Source: an uncultured Clostridia bacterium (GTDB lineage Bacteria > Bacillota_A > Clostridia > Oscillospirales > Oscillospiraceae). Taken from it: DNA of 5,358 nucleotides. A program made the translations under genes and the position numbers. Below the pieces are notes generated by a model, which worked only from the letters and a program-made list of their open reading frames with translations, ran no database searches and was not told where the DNA came from. Shown here one piece after another: positions 1-5,358 of the stretch (its first letter is position 1; the number at the start of each line of letters is the position of its first letter). The stretch spans positions 1 through 5,358 of the forward strand of contig CASEPH010000348.1 in NCBI GenBank assembly GCA_949289625.1, given 5' to 3'.

Positions 1-1
1 G

Positions 2-1225
2 GACAGCCAGTGGATCTACCACATTCCTGTGACCTTTACCAATGAGGACGGTCTGTTCTCCGACCGGAATCTGGTGCTCAGCGCAGGGCGGGACGCCACG
101 GTGGACCTGAAGATCTACGGCCAGCGGCAGGATCTGTTAAAGCTCAGCAACTCCAATATTGTGGTGACGGTGGACCTGAGCCAGGTCACCGGTGCTGGAG
201 ACTGGCGGCTGCCTTATGACATCGAATTCCCTGATACCGTTAGCAGCAACGACATCAAGGTGGAGAGCCGGTCCAGCTATTATATTGGGATAACTGTGGA
301 TAAGCTGGCCACCAAGGAAGTAGAGGTCCGGGCTGTTTTTGAAGGCGATGTGGCAGAGGGCTATGTCCAGGAGGCCATTGAGCTGGAATATGACTCCATT
401 GAGATCAGCGGCCCCAAGGATCTGGTGGATTCGGTGTCCTATGCCCAGGTGGTTCTGGAACGGACCAATGTCAGCAAGACCGTGTCCGACAATCTGACCT
501 TTACCCTCATGGACGAGGACGGCAATGAAGTGGATGCCACAGAGCTCAAATGCTCGGTGAATAATACGGTGGTAGATAAGATCGGGGTGCTGATGTCGGT
601 GTATCTGGTGAAGGAAGTGCCTCTGCGGGTGGATCTCATCGAGGGCGGCGGTGCTACAGCAGATCACGCCGTGGTGGATATTTCCCCCAGCACTGTGACC
701 ATCAAGGGAGACCCCGAGGTGCTTTCGGGCCTGAACTCCATCAGCCTGGGCACGGTGGATCTGTCCAGCATCCAGACCACCTTCAAAAAGGAATTTGAAA
801 TCGTCATCGCCGACGGCCTGACCAATATGACCGGCACCAAGGCCACCGTGTCGGTGGAACTGAAAAATCTCAAGACCAAGACCTTCGAGGTGACCAATAT
901 CACCGTGGCCAATGAGCCGGAGGATCTTCAGGCTAAGGTAGGGACCCTGTCTCTCCAGGTCCAGATCCGGGGCCCGTCAGAGGTCATTGATGAGCTCACT
1001 GCCAGCAGTATTCGGGCCGTGGCGGATCTGTCCGGCCTCAACGGCACAGGACAGTTCTCCGTGGTGGCGGATATTTATGTGGACGGCGTGGCCGATGTGG
1101 GGGCTTTGGGTAGCTACAGCGTGCTGGTCACCCTCTCCGAACGGGAGGAGGAGACGGCGGTGGAGGTCACTACCGCAGCCCAGACGTCGGAGGAAACAGA
1201 GGAAGCCCAGGAGCCGGAGTCATGA
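2..1225 (+). CDS. cdaR: CdaR-like YbbR-domain protein, 5' partial (c-di-AMP cyclase regulator)
   Basis: The reading frame is open from the first bases of the window (translated DSQWIYHIPVTF...), so the start and the expected N-terminal membrane anchor lie upstream; the GTG at 29 is internal. About 407 residues remain. They hold four YbbR-like beta-rich repeats, visible as recurring blocks of the type 'V..I.GP..VI..L....V..VDLS': repeat 1 covers about the first 105 residues (IYGQRQDLLKL, VTVDLS), repeat 2 has SGPKDLVDSV, repeat 3 KGDPEVLSGL then GTVDLSS, and repeat 4 RGPSEVIDEL then AVADLSG. The end is a Glu/Thr-rich acidic tail. In Bacillota, CdaR is anchored in the membrane with extracellular YbbR repeats; it binds and modulates the diadenylate cyclase CdaA, whose gene usually lies just upstream (not in this window). 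The 3' end overlaps the next gene by four bases. Assignment to the YbbR family is strong; the role as CdaA partner is inferred from family knowledge. Confidence 0.88.
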   Translation, partial: DSQWIYHIPVTFTNEDGLFSDRNLVLSAGRDATVDLKIYGQRQDLLKLSNSNIVVTVDLSQVTGAGDWRLPYDIEFPDTVSSNDIKVESRSSYYIGITVDKLATKEVEVRAVFEGDVAEGYVQEAIELEYDSIEISGPKDLVDSVSYAQVVLERTNVSKTVSDNLTFTLMDEDGNEVDATELKCSVNNTVVDKIGVLMSVYLVKEVPLRVDLIEGGGATADHAVVDISPSTVTIKGDPEVLSGLNSISLGTVDLSSIQTTFKKEFEIVIADGLTNMTGTKATVSVELKNLKTKTFEVTNITVANEPEDLQAKVGTLSLQVQIRGPSEVIDELTASSIRAVADLSGLNGTGQFSVVADIYVDGVADVGALGSYSVLVTLSEREEETAVEVTTAAQTSEETEEAQEPES

Positions 1226-1653
1226 GACAGACGGTGACGGTGGTATCCGTCCAGGGAACCAGGGCCACGGTAGCCTATGACCGGCCCACGGCCTGTCATG
1301 GGGATTGCAGCCAGTGTGCCGGAGGCTGCGGCAGCATGGCGGCTAAGGAACGGGTGGTGGTCACGGCGGATAATCCCATGGGTGCTGCCCCTGGGGACCG
1401 AGTGATTATCGAGGCGGCTACAAAAACCGTGTTTTCCGCCATCTTCCTGGTGTACGCATTGCCGGTGCTGCTGTTTTTCGGCGGTTACTTCGGGGCAGAG
1501 GCGCTTGGGATTTCAGGCAGCTTGCCGGGTGTGGTCGGGTTCTTCCTGGGATTGGCGGCGGCGGTGCTGGTGAGCCGGAGAAAGACCAAAACCGGCCGGG
1601 AGATCCGGTTTCGGATCGTAGGCTTCGGGGCACCGGCGGAGCATGGAAAATAG
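1222..1653 (+). CDS. RseC/MucC-family (SoxR-reducing system type) membrane protein
   Basis: A 143-residue protein. The N-terminal soluble part (1-65) carries four cysteines, C25-x3-C29-x2-C32-x3-C36, in a Gly-rich loop followed by a small beta segment (RVVVTADNPMGAAPGDRVII). Two hydrophobic segments follow at about 68-93 and 99-118, then a basic stretch (SRRKTKTGREIRFR) expected to be cytoplasmic. Length, Cys cluster, 'GD.V.I' segment and two-helix arrangement match the RseC/MucC family. In proteobacteria this family modulates sigma-E signalling or helps reduce the [2Fe-2S] regulator SoxR, and homologues sit near Rnf-type electron transport genes. Clostridial members are mostly uncharacterised, so the function here is open; a metal or Fe-S site at the Cys cluster is likely but unproven. 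The ATG overlaps the cdaR stop (ATGA) and has an AGGAG ribosome site at 1209-1213, eight bases upstream and inside cdaR, which supports this start and coupled translation. Confidence 0.82.
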   Translation: MRQTVTVVSVQGTRATVAYDRPTACHGDCSQCAGGCGSMAAKERVVVTADNPMGAAPGDRVIIEAATKTVFSAIFLVYALPVLLFFGGYFGAEALGISGSLPGVVGFFLGLAAAVLVSRRKTKTGREIRFRIVGFGAPAEHGK

Positions 1654-1674
1654 GAAACACGAAACATGAAACAA
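1654..1674. repeat. Three tandem GAAACAN heptamers
   Basis: Immediately after the stop codon of the RseC-family gene there are three head-to-tail 7-base units: GAAACAC (1654-1660), GAAACAT (1661-1667) and GAAACAA (1668-1674). They differ only at the last base. On the minus strand they read as T-rich TTTC blocks directly after the hairpin at 1676-1710, so they may act as the imperfect U-rich tail of a terminator for the minus-strand MATE gene. They could also simply be a short slippage repeat. Confidence 0.6.
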
Positions 1675-1675
1675 T

Positions 1676-1710
1676 ATGGACCTTGGAACGAATATGGTTC
1701 CAAGGTCCAT
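1676..1710. terminator. Perfect 14-bp hairpin between convergent genes, probable bidirectional terminator
   Basis: ATGGACCTTGGAAC (1676-1689) and GTTCCAAGGTCCAT (1697-1710) are perfect reverse complements around a 7-base loop. The hairpin lies 22 bases past the stop of the plus-strand RseC-family gene and 21 bases past the stop of the minus-strand MATE gene, the usual place for a shared terminator. Neither side has a classic uninterrupted U-tract: the minus-strand side has a T-rich stretch (ATTGTTTCATGTTTC), the plus-strand side (TGGTCTATATG) is poor. Termination is therefore more plausible for the MATE transcript; for the other it may act mainly as a 3'-end stabilising hairpin. Confidence 0.7.
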
Positions 1711-1731
1711 TGGTCTATATGTGTCGGTGAC

Positions 1732-3093
1732 TTACCGAACCAGCCGCCGCTTCCATTTGCCGGAGATGAAATAAAAGCCGCCGATGAGGAAGGGCATATA
1801 ACCTGCAAAGGCGTTGCCCAGCCAGAAGCCCATGATGCCCATGTCCAGTGCCAGACCCATCAGCATGGCCAGACCGATGCGGCAGATCACTCCGTCCAGC
1901 AGACCCACGATCAGGTTCAGCCTGGCGTTGCCGCTGCCGTTGATGAGGGCAAAGAAGGGGGAGCGCATGGCAAAGCCCACATAGAGCAGTACTGCCACGG
2001 GAATGTAGGTCATGGCCATGGACAGGACCTCCGGATCGGAGTTGAACAGGCCGAAGATGGCCTTGGGGAAGAAGATGGTCAGGAAGGACAAAATGGCGGC
2101 GAAGGCCAGATCCAGCACCATGGAGACGCCGATGATCTTGGGCACCCGGTGGTATTTTTCCGCACCGATGTTTTGACCCACCATGGAGCTGCCGGCGGTG
2201 GACAGGGCGTTGGTGACCACGGAGGTGATGGAGGCCAGCTTGTTGCCTACACCGGTGACGGCAGAGGCTACCACACCGTAGGCATTGATATAGGAATTGA
2301 CAAACATCATGGAGATCTGAATGGCTGCGGACTGGAGGCACATGGGAAAGCCCAGTTTGATGAGCTTAGGCAGGACCTCCCGGTCGGGCTTAAAGCTCTC
2401 CAGTTTGAAGTCAAAGCCGAAGGATTCCTTCCGGCGGTAGAGGTAGATGATGGCCCAGATAAAGCTGACGCCCTGCCCAATGACAGTAGCCAGAGCGGCA
2501 CCAAAGGGGCCCAGATGGAATACGGCCACAAAGACCAGATCCAGCACCAGATTCACCACGGTGGCCACGGCGATGAACATAAAGGGATGCTTGGAATCCC
2601 CCATGCCCCGGAGAATGGCGCTGACCAGGTTGTAGCCATAGATGAACACCAGGCCCATGATGCAGGTGAGACTGTACTGCCGGGCGTAGACCAGACATTC
2701 CGCCGGGGTGTTCAGGGCGTCCAAAAACAGGTCCAGGCACAGCCAACAAACCACGCTCAGCACAATGGCGCTGGCCAGGATCAGGGTGAACATGGTTCCG
2801 ATGGTGCCCTTGATTCGTTCCCGGTTGCCGGCCCCAATGTACTGGGACAGCAGCACCTGACCCGCGTTGGAAAAGCCCATGACCAGGAAGGTCAGGCAGT
2901 GGAGCACGTCGCCGCCGATGGACACGGCGGACAGCCCCACGCTGCCCACGAACTGCCCGATGACCACCATATCCACCATGTTGTAGACCGTTTGGAGCAG
3001 ATTCGAGCAAAGCAGCGGAAATGAAAACAGCAGCAGTAGTCGGCTGACGCTGCCTTCGGTCAAGTCTTGAATCAGCGTTTTATCGTTCCCCAT
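1732..3093 (-). CDS. MATE-family multidrug/toxin efflux transporter
   Basis: A 453-residue polytopic membrane protein of normal MATE length. It should export cationic drugs, toxins or metabolites in exchange for Na+ or H+. The sequence shows the two-lobed MATE pattern: a short cytoplasmic lead (MGNDKTLIQDLTEGSV), then about twelve hydrophobic segments. Diagnostic blocks are FSFPLLCSNLLQTVYNMVDMVVIGQFVG (about 23-50, with an Asp at 41 matching the conserved TM1 acid of many MATEs), SQYIGAGNRERIKG (83-96), LRGMGDSKHP (161-170), NLVLDLVF (181-188), and in the second lobe MVGQNIGAEK (304-313) and the NGSGNAR loop (385-391). The frame is open up to 3198, but the ATG at 3093 is chosen because the protein then starts like other MATEs and because the predicted promoter at 3146-3174 lies between the two possible starts. 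An AGAGAGG ribosome site lies about 13 bases upstream, rather far. The substrate cannot be told from sequence. Confidence 0.93.
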   Translation of the reverse strand: MGNDKTLIQDLTEGSVSRLLLLFSFPLLCSNLLQTVYNMVDMVVIGQFVGSVGLSAVSIGGDVLHCLTFLVMGFSNAGQVLLSQYIGAGNRERIKGTIGTMFTLILASAIVLSVVCWLCLDLFLDALNTPAECLVYARQYSLTCIMGLVFIYGYNLVSAILRGMGDSKHPFMFIAVATVVNLVLDLVFVAVFHLGPFGAALATVIGQGVSFIWAIIYLYRRKESFGFDFKLESFKPDREVLPKLIKLGFPMCLQSAAIQISMMFVNSYINAYGVVASAVTGVGNKLASITSVVTNALSTAGSSMVGQNIGAEKYHRVPKIIGVSMVLDLAFAAILSFLTIFFPKAIFGLFNSDPEVLSMAMTYIPVAVLLYVGFAMRSPFFALINGSGNARLNLIVGLLDGVICRIGLAMLMGLALDMGIMGFWLGNAFAGYMPFLIGGFYFISGKWKRRLVR

Positions 3094-3145
3094 GATTCCA
3101 TGACATCCTCTCTGTGTCGTTTTCTTTATTTCGAAATATAAATAT

Positions 3146-3174
3146 ATTTTACTACAGTTTTCCCCAAATAGCAA
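3146..3174 (-). promoter_or_regulatory. Predicted sigma-70/SigA-type promoter of the MATE gene
   Basis: Read on the minus strand, TTGCTA (3174-3169) is followed after exactly 17 bases by TAAAAT (3151-3146); these match the -35 and -10 consensus at 4 of 6 and 5 of 6 positions. Transcription would start near 3139, giving a leader of about 45 bases before the ATG at 3093. The -10 overlaps a perfect 10-bp AT palindrome (AAATATATTT, 3140-3149), which could be an operator or just AT-rich promoter DNA. Confidence 0.6.
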
Positions 3175-3221
3175 CATGGAAGACGAAAGCAAATTCAAAA
3201 CGAAGGGGGAGAGTTTTTATT

Positions 3222-3250
3222 TTGATGCCTAACGTTCTATTTCTGATACT
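3222..3250 (+). promoter_or_regulatory. Predicted promoter of the ferredoxin-flavoprotein gene
   Basis: TTGATG (3222-3227), a 17-base spacer and GATACT (3245-3250) match the -35 and -10 consensus at 4 of 6 positions each. Initiation near 3257 would give a leader of just under 50 bases. An alternative is the perfect -10 TATAAT at 3273-3278, but no acceptable -35 lies 16-18 bases before it, so it would need an activator or be fortuitous. Confidence 0.4.
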
Positions 3251-3290
3251 ATGCCTTTTGAATAAGAGCAGCTATAATATAGGCATTGAA

Positions 3291-3297
3291 AAGGAGG
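3291..3297 (+). promoter_or_regulatory. Strong ribosome binding site fixing the flavoprotein start
   Basis: AAGGAGG, a near-perfect complement of the 16S rRNA 3' end, sits seven bases before the ATG at 3305. It decides the start and predicts efficient translation. Confidence 0.85.
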
Positions 3298-3304
3298 GTA
3301 TATT

Positions 3305-5059
3305 ATGCCATATCAGATTACGCAGGCGCTCTGTTCCGCCTGCCATCAGTGCCGGGTGGAATGTCCCGTTCATGCCATTACGTTCCGTAACAGCAAGTAT
3401 TGGATCGACCCGGAAAAATGCATCTCCTGCGGGAAATGCGTCAAGGTGTGTCACAACGGCTGTATTGCTGATCCGGAAAAGCCCGCCCCCAAGGCGGCAC
3501 CCCATGAGAAGATTGTCAAGACCTGTGATGTGTGCGTGATCGGCGCAGGCGCCGCAGGCATGGTGGCAGCAGCCAAAAACGCAGATCTGGGCAAACAGGT
3601 CATCGTGCTGGAGAAAATGCACGAGGTGGGCGGCAGCGCCTGGTATGCCGCCGGATTCCGGGTCCACTGGAGCAAGTGGCACCAGGAGGCTGGGATGCAG
3701 GACAAACGGGAGAAGGAATACCATCGGTTCCTGGAAAAGACGGAGGGAAAGGTAGACCCCAAGCTGCTGCGGCGGATGTTTGAGGCCAACGCGGAATTTG
3801 CGGACTGGCTCATTGACGAGCACGACCTGGGGAAGGACTACAAATTTGCCAAGAGCTTTATGGGGGCCAGATTTGAAGGCACCTTTGAATGGGAGCGGGC
3901 CGGTACCCGCATCGACAAGATGATCGGCCCCGGAGAAGGGGGCTGGTACATGACCACCCATCTGCGGGATTCTCTGCTGGAAAAGGGCGGCGAGATTCTC
4001 TATAAGACTCCTGCCAAGCATCTTCTGACGGATGAAACCGGCGCTGTCATCGGCGTGCTGGCGCAGGATGAGGGTGGCGAAGTGGAGATCCACTGCAAGG
4101 CCGTGGTGGTAGCTTCTGGTGCCTTCAGCCGGAACCGGGAACTGATGGATCGGTTCCAGCCCATGTTCTATCAGGATGCTGGAAAAGAACCGGTCCACAT
4201 CTTCACGGCGGCAGGCTGCACCGGCGATGGTATCACCATGTGCGAAGAGCTGGGCGCGGATATTGATTATGTCAACCGCCGGGTCAATCTGTTCGGGCCC
4301 ATGCGGCACCCCTATCCCTGTGTCAGCCTGAACATTGCTCTGGGCAGCAGCGGCCTCCAGTTCGGATCCCAGGGGAATCTGTTCCCGGCCACCCTGGGGA
4401 TGAGCGAGGTCAGCCCTCTGACGGAGGATCCCAAGTGGTTCTGCTGGAAGGTGGTGGATGACGTCATTGCTGAAAGCGCCATTGAAAACGCCAAAAAGCA
4501 GCCGGAGCAGTCTCCGGGCATGAATTTGAAGAAGTTCATGGAGGGCTGGCGGGAAGTGCTAGCGGAGGAGGAGACCGCCGGGGCCATTGTCAGCGCTCCT
4601 ACCCTGGAGGAACTGGCAGATCGGCTTGGCTTTGACCGTCAGGATTTCTTGTCCAAAATTTCTGCTTATAACGAGGATACCAAAAAGCCAAACACGGCAC
4701 CTGTTGGTCCGCCTCCTATGGAAATGGATGAGGACGAGAAGCCGGGGGATGGGGAAATGCCTCCCATGTTCGGTGCGCCGGAGCCCCGGAAGCCCATTCG
4801 GCAGGGGCCCTTCTATGCCATTAAACTTAAGCTGTTCCATGAAAACGCCGTCGGCGGCATGACCATCGACGAGAACGCTGCGGTGCTGAAGGACGGTAAA
4901 CCCATTCCCGGGCTCTTTGCCGCCGGCGATACTACTCGGGGCATTATGATCCCGGGAGACGTGGGCGTGGGGTATATCGAAGGCGTCTTTACGGCTCTGA
5001 CCCAGGCCTTCAACGAGGGCTATATCGCCGGTGTGGAATCGGCCAAGTATGTGAGCTGA
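3305..5059 (+). CDS. Ferredoxin-domain FAD-dependent oxidoreductase (fumarate reductase/flavocytochrome c superfamily), substrate unknown
   Basis: A 584-residue, probably cytoplasmic protein; no signal peptide is visible. Residues 1-60 form a ferredoxin-like domain with two [4Fe-4S] motifs: C10-x2-C13-x2-C16-x3-C20-P and C39-x2-C42-x2-C45-x3-C49. A linker leads to an FAD-binding Rossmann start, CVIGAGAAGMVAAA (77-90), with the ribose-binding acid at E103 (VIVLEK) and a GGSAWYAAG block at 109-117. VVVASGAFSRN (267-277) and GLFAAGDTT (536-544, Asp542 the likely second FAD contact) complete the FAD_binding_2 pattern. Electrons would pass from a donor such as ferredoxin through the clusters to FAD and on to an organic acceptor. 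The fumarate reductase active-site signatures are altered: the HTMGG-like block reads NAVGG (514-518), and an Asp (552) stands where the substrate-binding Arg of the NRLGGNA-type block is expected. An acidic, Pro/Met-rich insert occupies about 461-498. Two further cysteines (C74, C77) lie just before the FAD motif. Likely a reductase of an unsaturated organic compound other than fumarate. Family is confident, substrate is not. Confidence 0.9.
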   Translation: MPYQITQALCSACHQCRVECPVHAITFRNSKYWIDPEKCISCGKCVKVCHNGCIADPEKPAPKAAPHEKIVKTCDVCVIGAGAAGMVAAAKNADLGKQVIVLEKMHEVGGSAWYAAGFRVHWSKWHQEAGMQDKREKEYHRFLEKTEGKVDPKLLRRMFEANAEFADWLIDEHDLGKDYKFAKSFMGARFEGTFEWERAGTRIDKMIGPGEGGWYMTTHLRDSLLEKGGEILYKTPAKHLLTDETGAVIGVLAQDEGGEVEIHCKAVVVASGAFSRNRELMDRFQPMFYQDAGKEPVHIFTAAGCTGDGITMCEELGADIDYVNRRVNLFGPMRHPYPCVSLNIALGSSGLQFGSQGNLFPATLGMSEVSPLTEDPKWFCWKVVDDVIAESAIENAKKQPEQSPGMNLKKFMEGWREVLAEEETAGAIVSAPTLEELADRLGFDRQDFLSKISAYNEDTKKPNTAPVGPPPMEMDEDEKPGDGEMPPMFGAPEPRKPIRQGPFYAIKLKLFHENAVGGMTIDENAAVLKDGKPIPGLFAAGDTTRGIMIPGDVGVGYIEGVFTALTQAFNEGYIAGVESAKYVS

Positions 5060-5085
5060 CTTTATCAGCGGGACTAAAATGGTGT

Positions 5086-5117
5086 TGCTCCGGGCAGGTC
5101 ACTTCCTGCCCGGAGCA
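5086..5117 (+). terminator. GC-rich 13-bp hairpin after the flavoprotein gene
   Basis: TGCTCCGGGCAGG (5086-5098) and CCTGCCCGGAGCA (5105-5117) pair perfectly around a 6-base loop, starting 26 bases past the stop codon. Only TTT follows (5118-5120), so this is a very stable hairpin with a poor U-tract. Transcription termination is the likely role, together with 3'-end protection. Confidence 0.7.
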
Positions 5118-5169
5118 TTTGCCGGGAATATGATCTTACAAAAAATATGGGCCTTCACGAAAAAAACAG
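5118..5169. other. Intergenic spacer with no recognisable feature
   Basis: Between the hairpin and the tRNA promoter I see no conserved motif or supported gene. The open frame that starts at 5079 and runs into the tRNA has no protein-like character and crosses the hairpin, promoter and tRNA. Confidence 0.5.
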
Positions 5170-5198
5170 TTGACTTTTCCGCTGGAGTGCGGTATTCT
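5170..5198 (+). promoter_or_regulatory. Predicted promoter of the tRNA-Leu gene
   Basis: TTGACT (5170-5175), 17 bases, then TATTCT (5193-5198): 5 of 6 and 4 of 6 matches to the housekeeping consensus. Initiation around 5205 would leave a short 5' leader of about 16 bases for RNase P to remove, a normal arrangement for a single tRNA gene. Confidence 0.7.
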
Positions 5199-5220
5199 AA
5201 TCCAAGAATTTGTGATATAT

Positions 5221-5308
5221 GCGCGAGTGGTGGAATTGGCAGACTCGCTAGATTCAGGTTCTAGTGTGCATTACGCACGTGCGGGTTCAAGTCCCGCCTC
5301 GCGCACCA
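5221..5308 (+). tRNA. trnL: tRNA-Leu, anticodon CAG
   Basis: The full class II cloverleaf can be drawn. The acceptor stem GCGCGAG (5221-5227) pairs with CTCGCGC (5298-5304), followed by discriminator A5305 and an encoded CCA (5306-5308). The anticodon stem CTAGA/TCTAG (5248-5252 and 5260-5264) encloses loop TTCAGGT with anticodon CAG at 5255-5257, which reads the leucine codon CUG. A long variable arm has stem GTGC/GCAC (5266-5269 and 5275-5278), as expected for tRNA-Leu. The T-arm is GCGGG-TTCAAGT-CCCGC (5281-5297). The A discriminator and long variable arm agree with leucine identity. CTG is a heavily used leucine codon in the neighbouring genes, matching this isoacceptor. Confidence 0.97.
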
Positions 5309-5312
5309 TGAC

Positions 5313-5358
5313 GAGTGTTCTTATAGCATTTGAAACGCTGTAAGAACACTCATTTTTT
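5313..5358 (+). terminator. Rho-independent terminator of the tRNA gene, cut by the window end
   Basis: The arms 5313-5327 (GAGTGTTCTTATAGC) and 5337-5351 (GCTGTAAGAACACTC) form a 15-bp stem with one G-U wobble (5324/5340) around a 9-base loop. ATTTTTT follows at 5352-5358 and may continue past the window. It begins five bases after the tRNA CCA, so the tRNA appears to be a single-gene transcription unit. Confidence 0.92.

Noticed and set aside
1666..3024. Plus-strand open frame of 452 codons across the MATE gene
   Set aside because: It is antisense to a clear MATE transporter. Its translation is dominated by His, Gln, Gly and Asp with no recognisable domain, as expected from the complementary strand of hydrophobic, G+C-biased codons; it also begins inside the intergenic hairpin region.
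3094..3198. N-terminal extension of the MATE protein to the ATG at 3198
   Set aside because: The additional 35 residues are unlike MATE N-termini, and the best minus-strand promoter (3146-3174) lies inside them, so the transcript would not contain that start.
3094..3304. Riboswitch upstream of the MATE or flavoprotein gene
   Set aside because: The predicted leaders are only about 45-50 bases and show no conserved riboswitch core or strong stem; 7-bp inverted matches such as TTCCATG/CATGGAA (3096-3102 and 3175-3181) are too short and too far apart to support one.
3272..4309. Minus-strand open frame of 345 codons across the flavoprotein
   Set aside because: It lies opposite a gene with clear ferredoxin and FAD motifs, has no ribosome site or family resemblance, and is explained by codon bias of the plus-strand gene.
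5079..5264. Small open frame running from after the flavoprotein into the tRNA
   Set aside because: It crosses a hairpin, the tRNA promoter and part of the tRNA, and shows no protein features.
5221..5308. tRNA-Leu as an integration site for a mobile element
   Set aside because: tRNA 3' ends are common attachment sites, but no integrase gene, second copy of the tRNA 3' end or foreign-looking DNA is seen before the window ends.

Overview
This is a chromosomal stretch of moderately high G+C, by eye in the upper fifties percent. It most likely comes from an anaerobic Bacillota/Clostridia bacterium, perhaps a gut Oscillospiraceae-type organism. The reasons are a CdaR-type YbbR-repeat protein (the Gram-positive partner of a c-di-AMP cyclase) next to an RseC-family protein, strong AAGGAGG ribosome binding sites, and a cytoplasmic ferredoxin-flavoprotein reductase of the kind abundant in gut anaerobes. 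The lineage is an inference; no rRNA or other phylogenetic marker is present.

Layout. (1) Positions 2-1653, plus strand: the 3' part of cdaR (four YbbR-like repeats, N-terminus outside the window) overlaps an RseC/MucC-family membrane protein gene by ATGA, so the two look translationally coupled. (2) Positions 1654-1731: a short convergent intergenic region with three tandem GAAACAN heptamers and a perfect 14-bp hairpin, probably the shared terminator. (3) Positions 1732-3093, minus strand: a complete MATE-family multidrug/toxin efflux transporter. (4) Positions 3094-3304: a 211-bp AT-rich divergent region holding a well-formed minus-strand promoter for the MATE gene and a plausible plus-strand promoter plus strong ribosome binding site for the next gene. 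(5) Positions 3305-5059, plus strand: a 584-residue flavoprotein reductase with an N-terminal 2x[4Fe-4S] ferredoxin domain, followed by a strong hairpin. (6) Positions 5170-5358: a tRNA-Leu(CAG) gene with its own promoter, encoded CCA and a textbook Rho-independent terminator cut by the window edge.

How the parts may relate. cdaR-rseC form one unit touching c-di-AMP signalling at the membrane and a cysteine-bearing, possibly redox-related membrane protein. The MATE pump and the ferredoxin-flavoprotein are divergently transcribed from one control region and could share a regulator, for example to export or reduce a toxic or respirable organic compound; that link is speculative. The most interesting gene is the flavoprotein: it has the fold signatures of the fumarate reductase/flavocytochrome c superfamily, but the residues that bind and protonate fumarate are not where expected, so its substrate is probably something else. 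I see no CRISPR array, insertion sequence, phage gene or defence system in the window.
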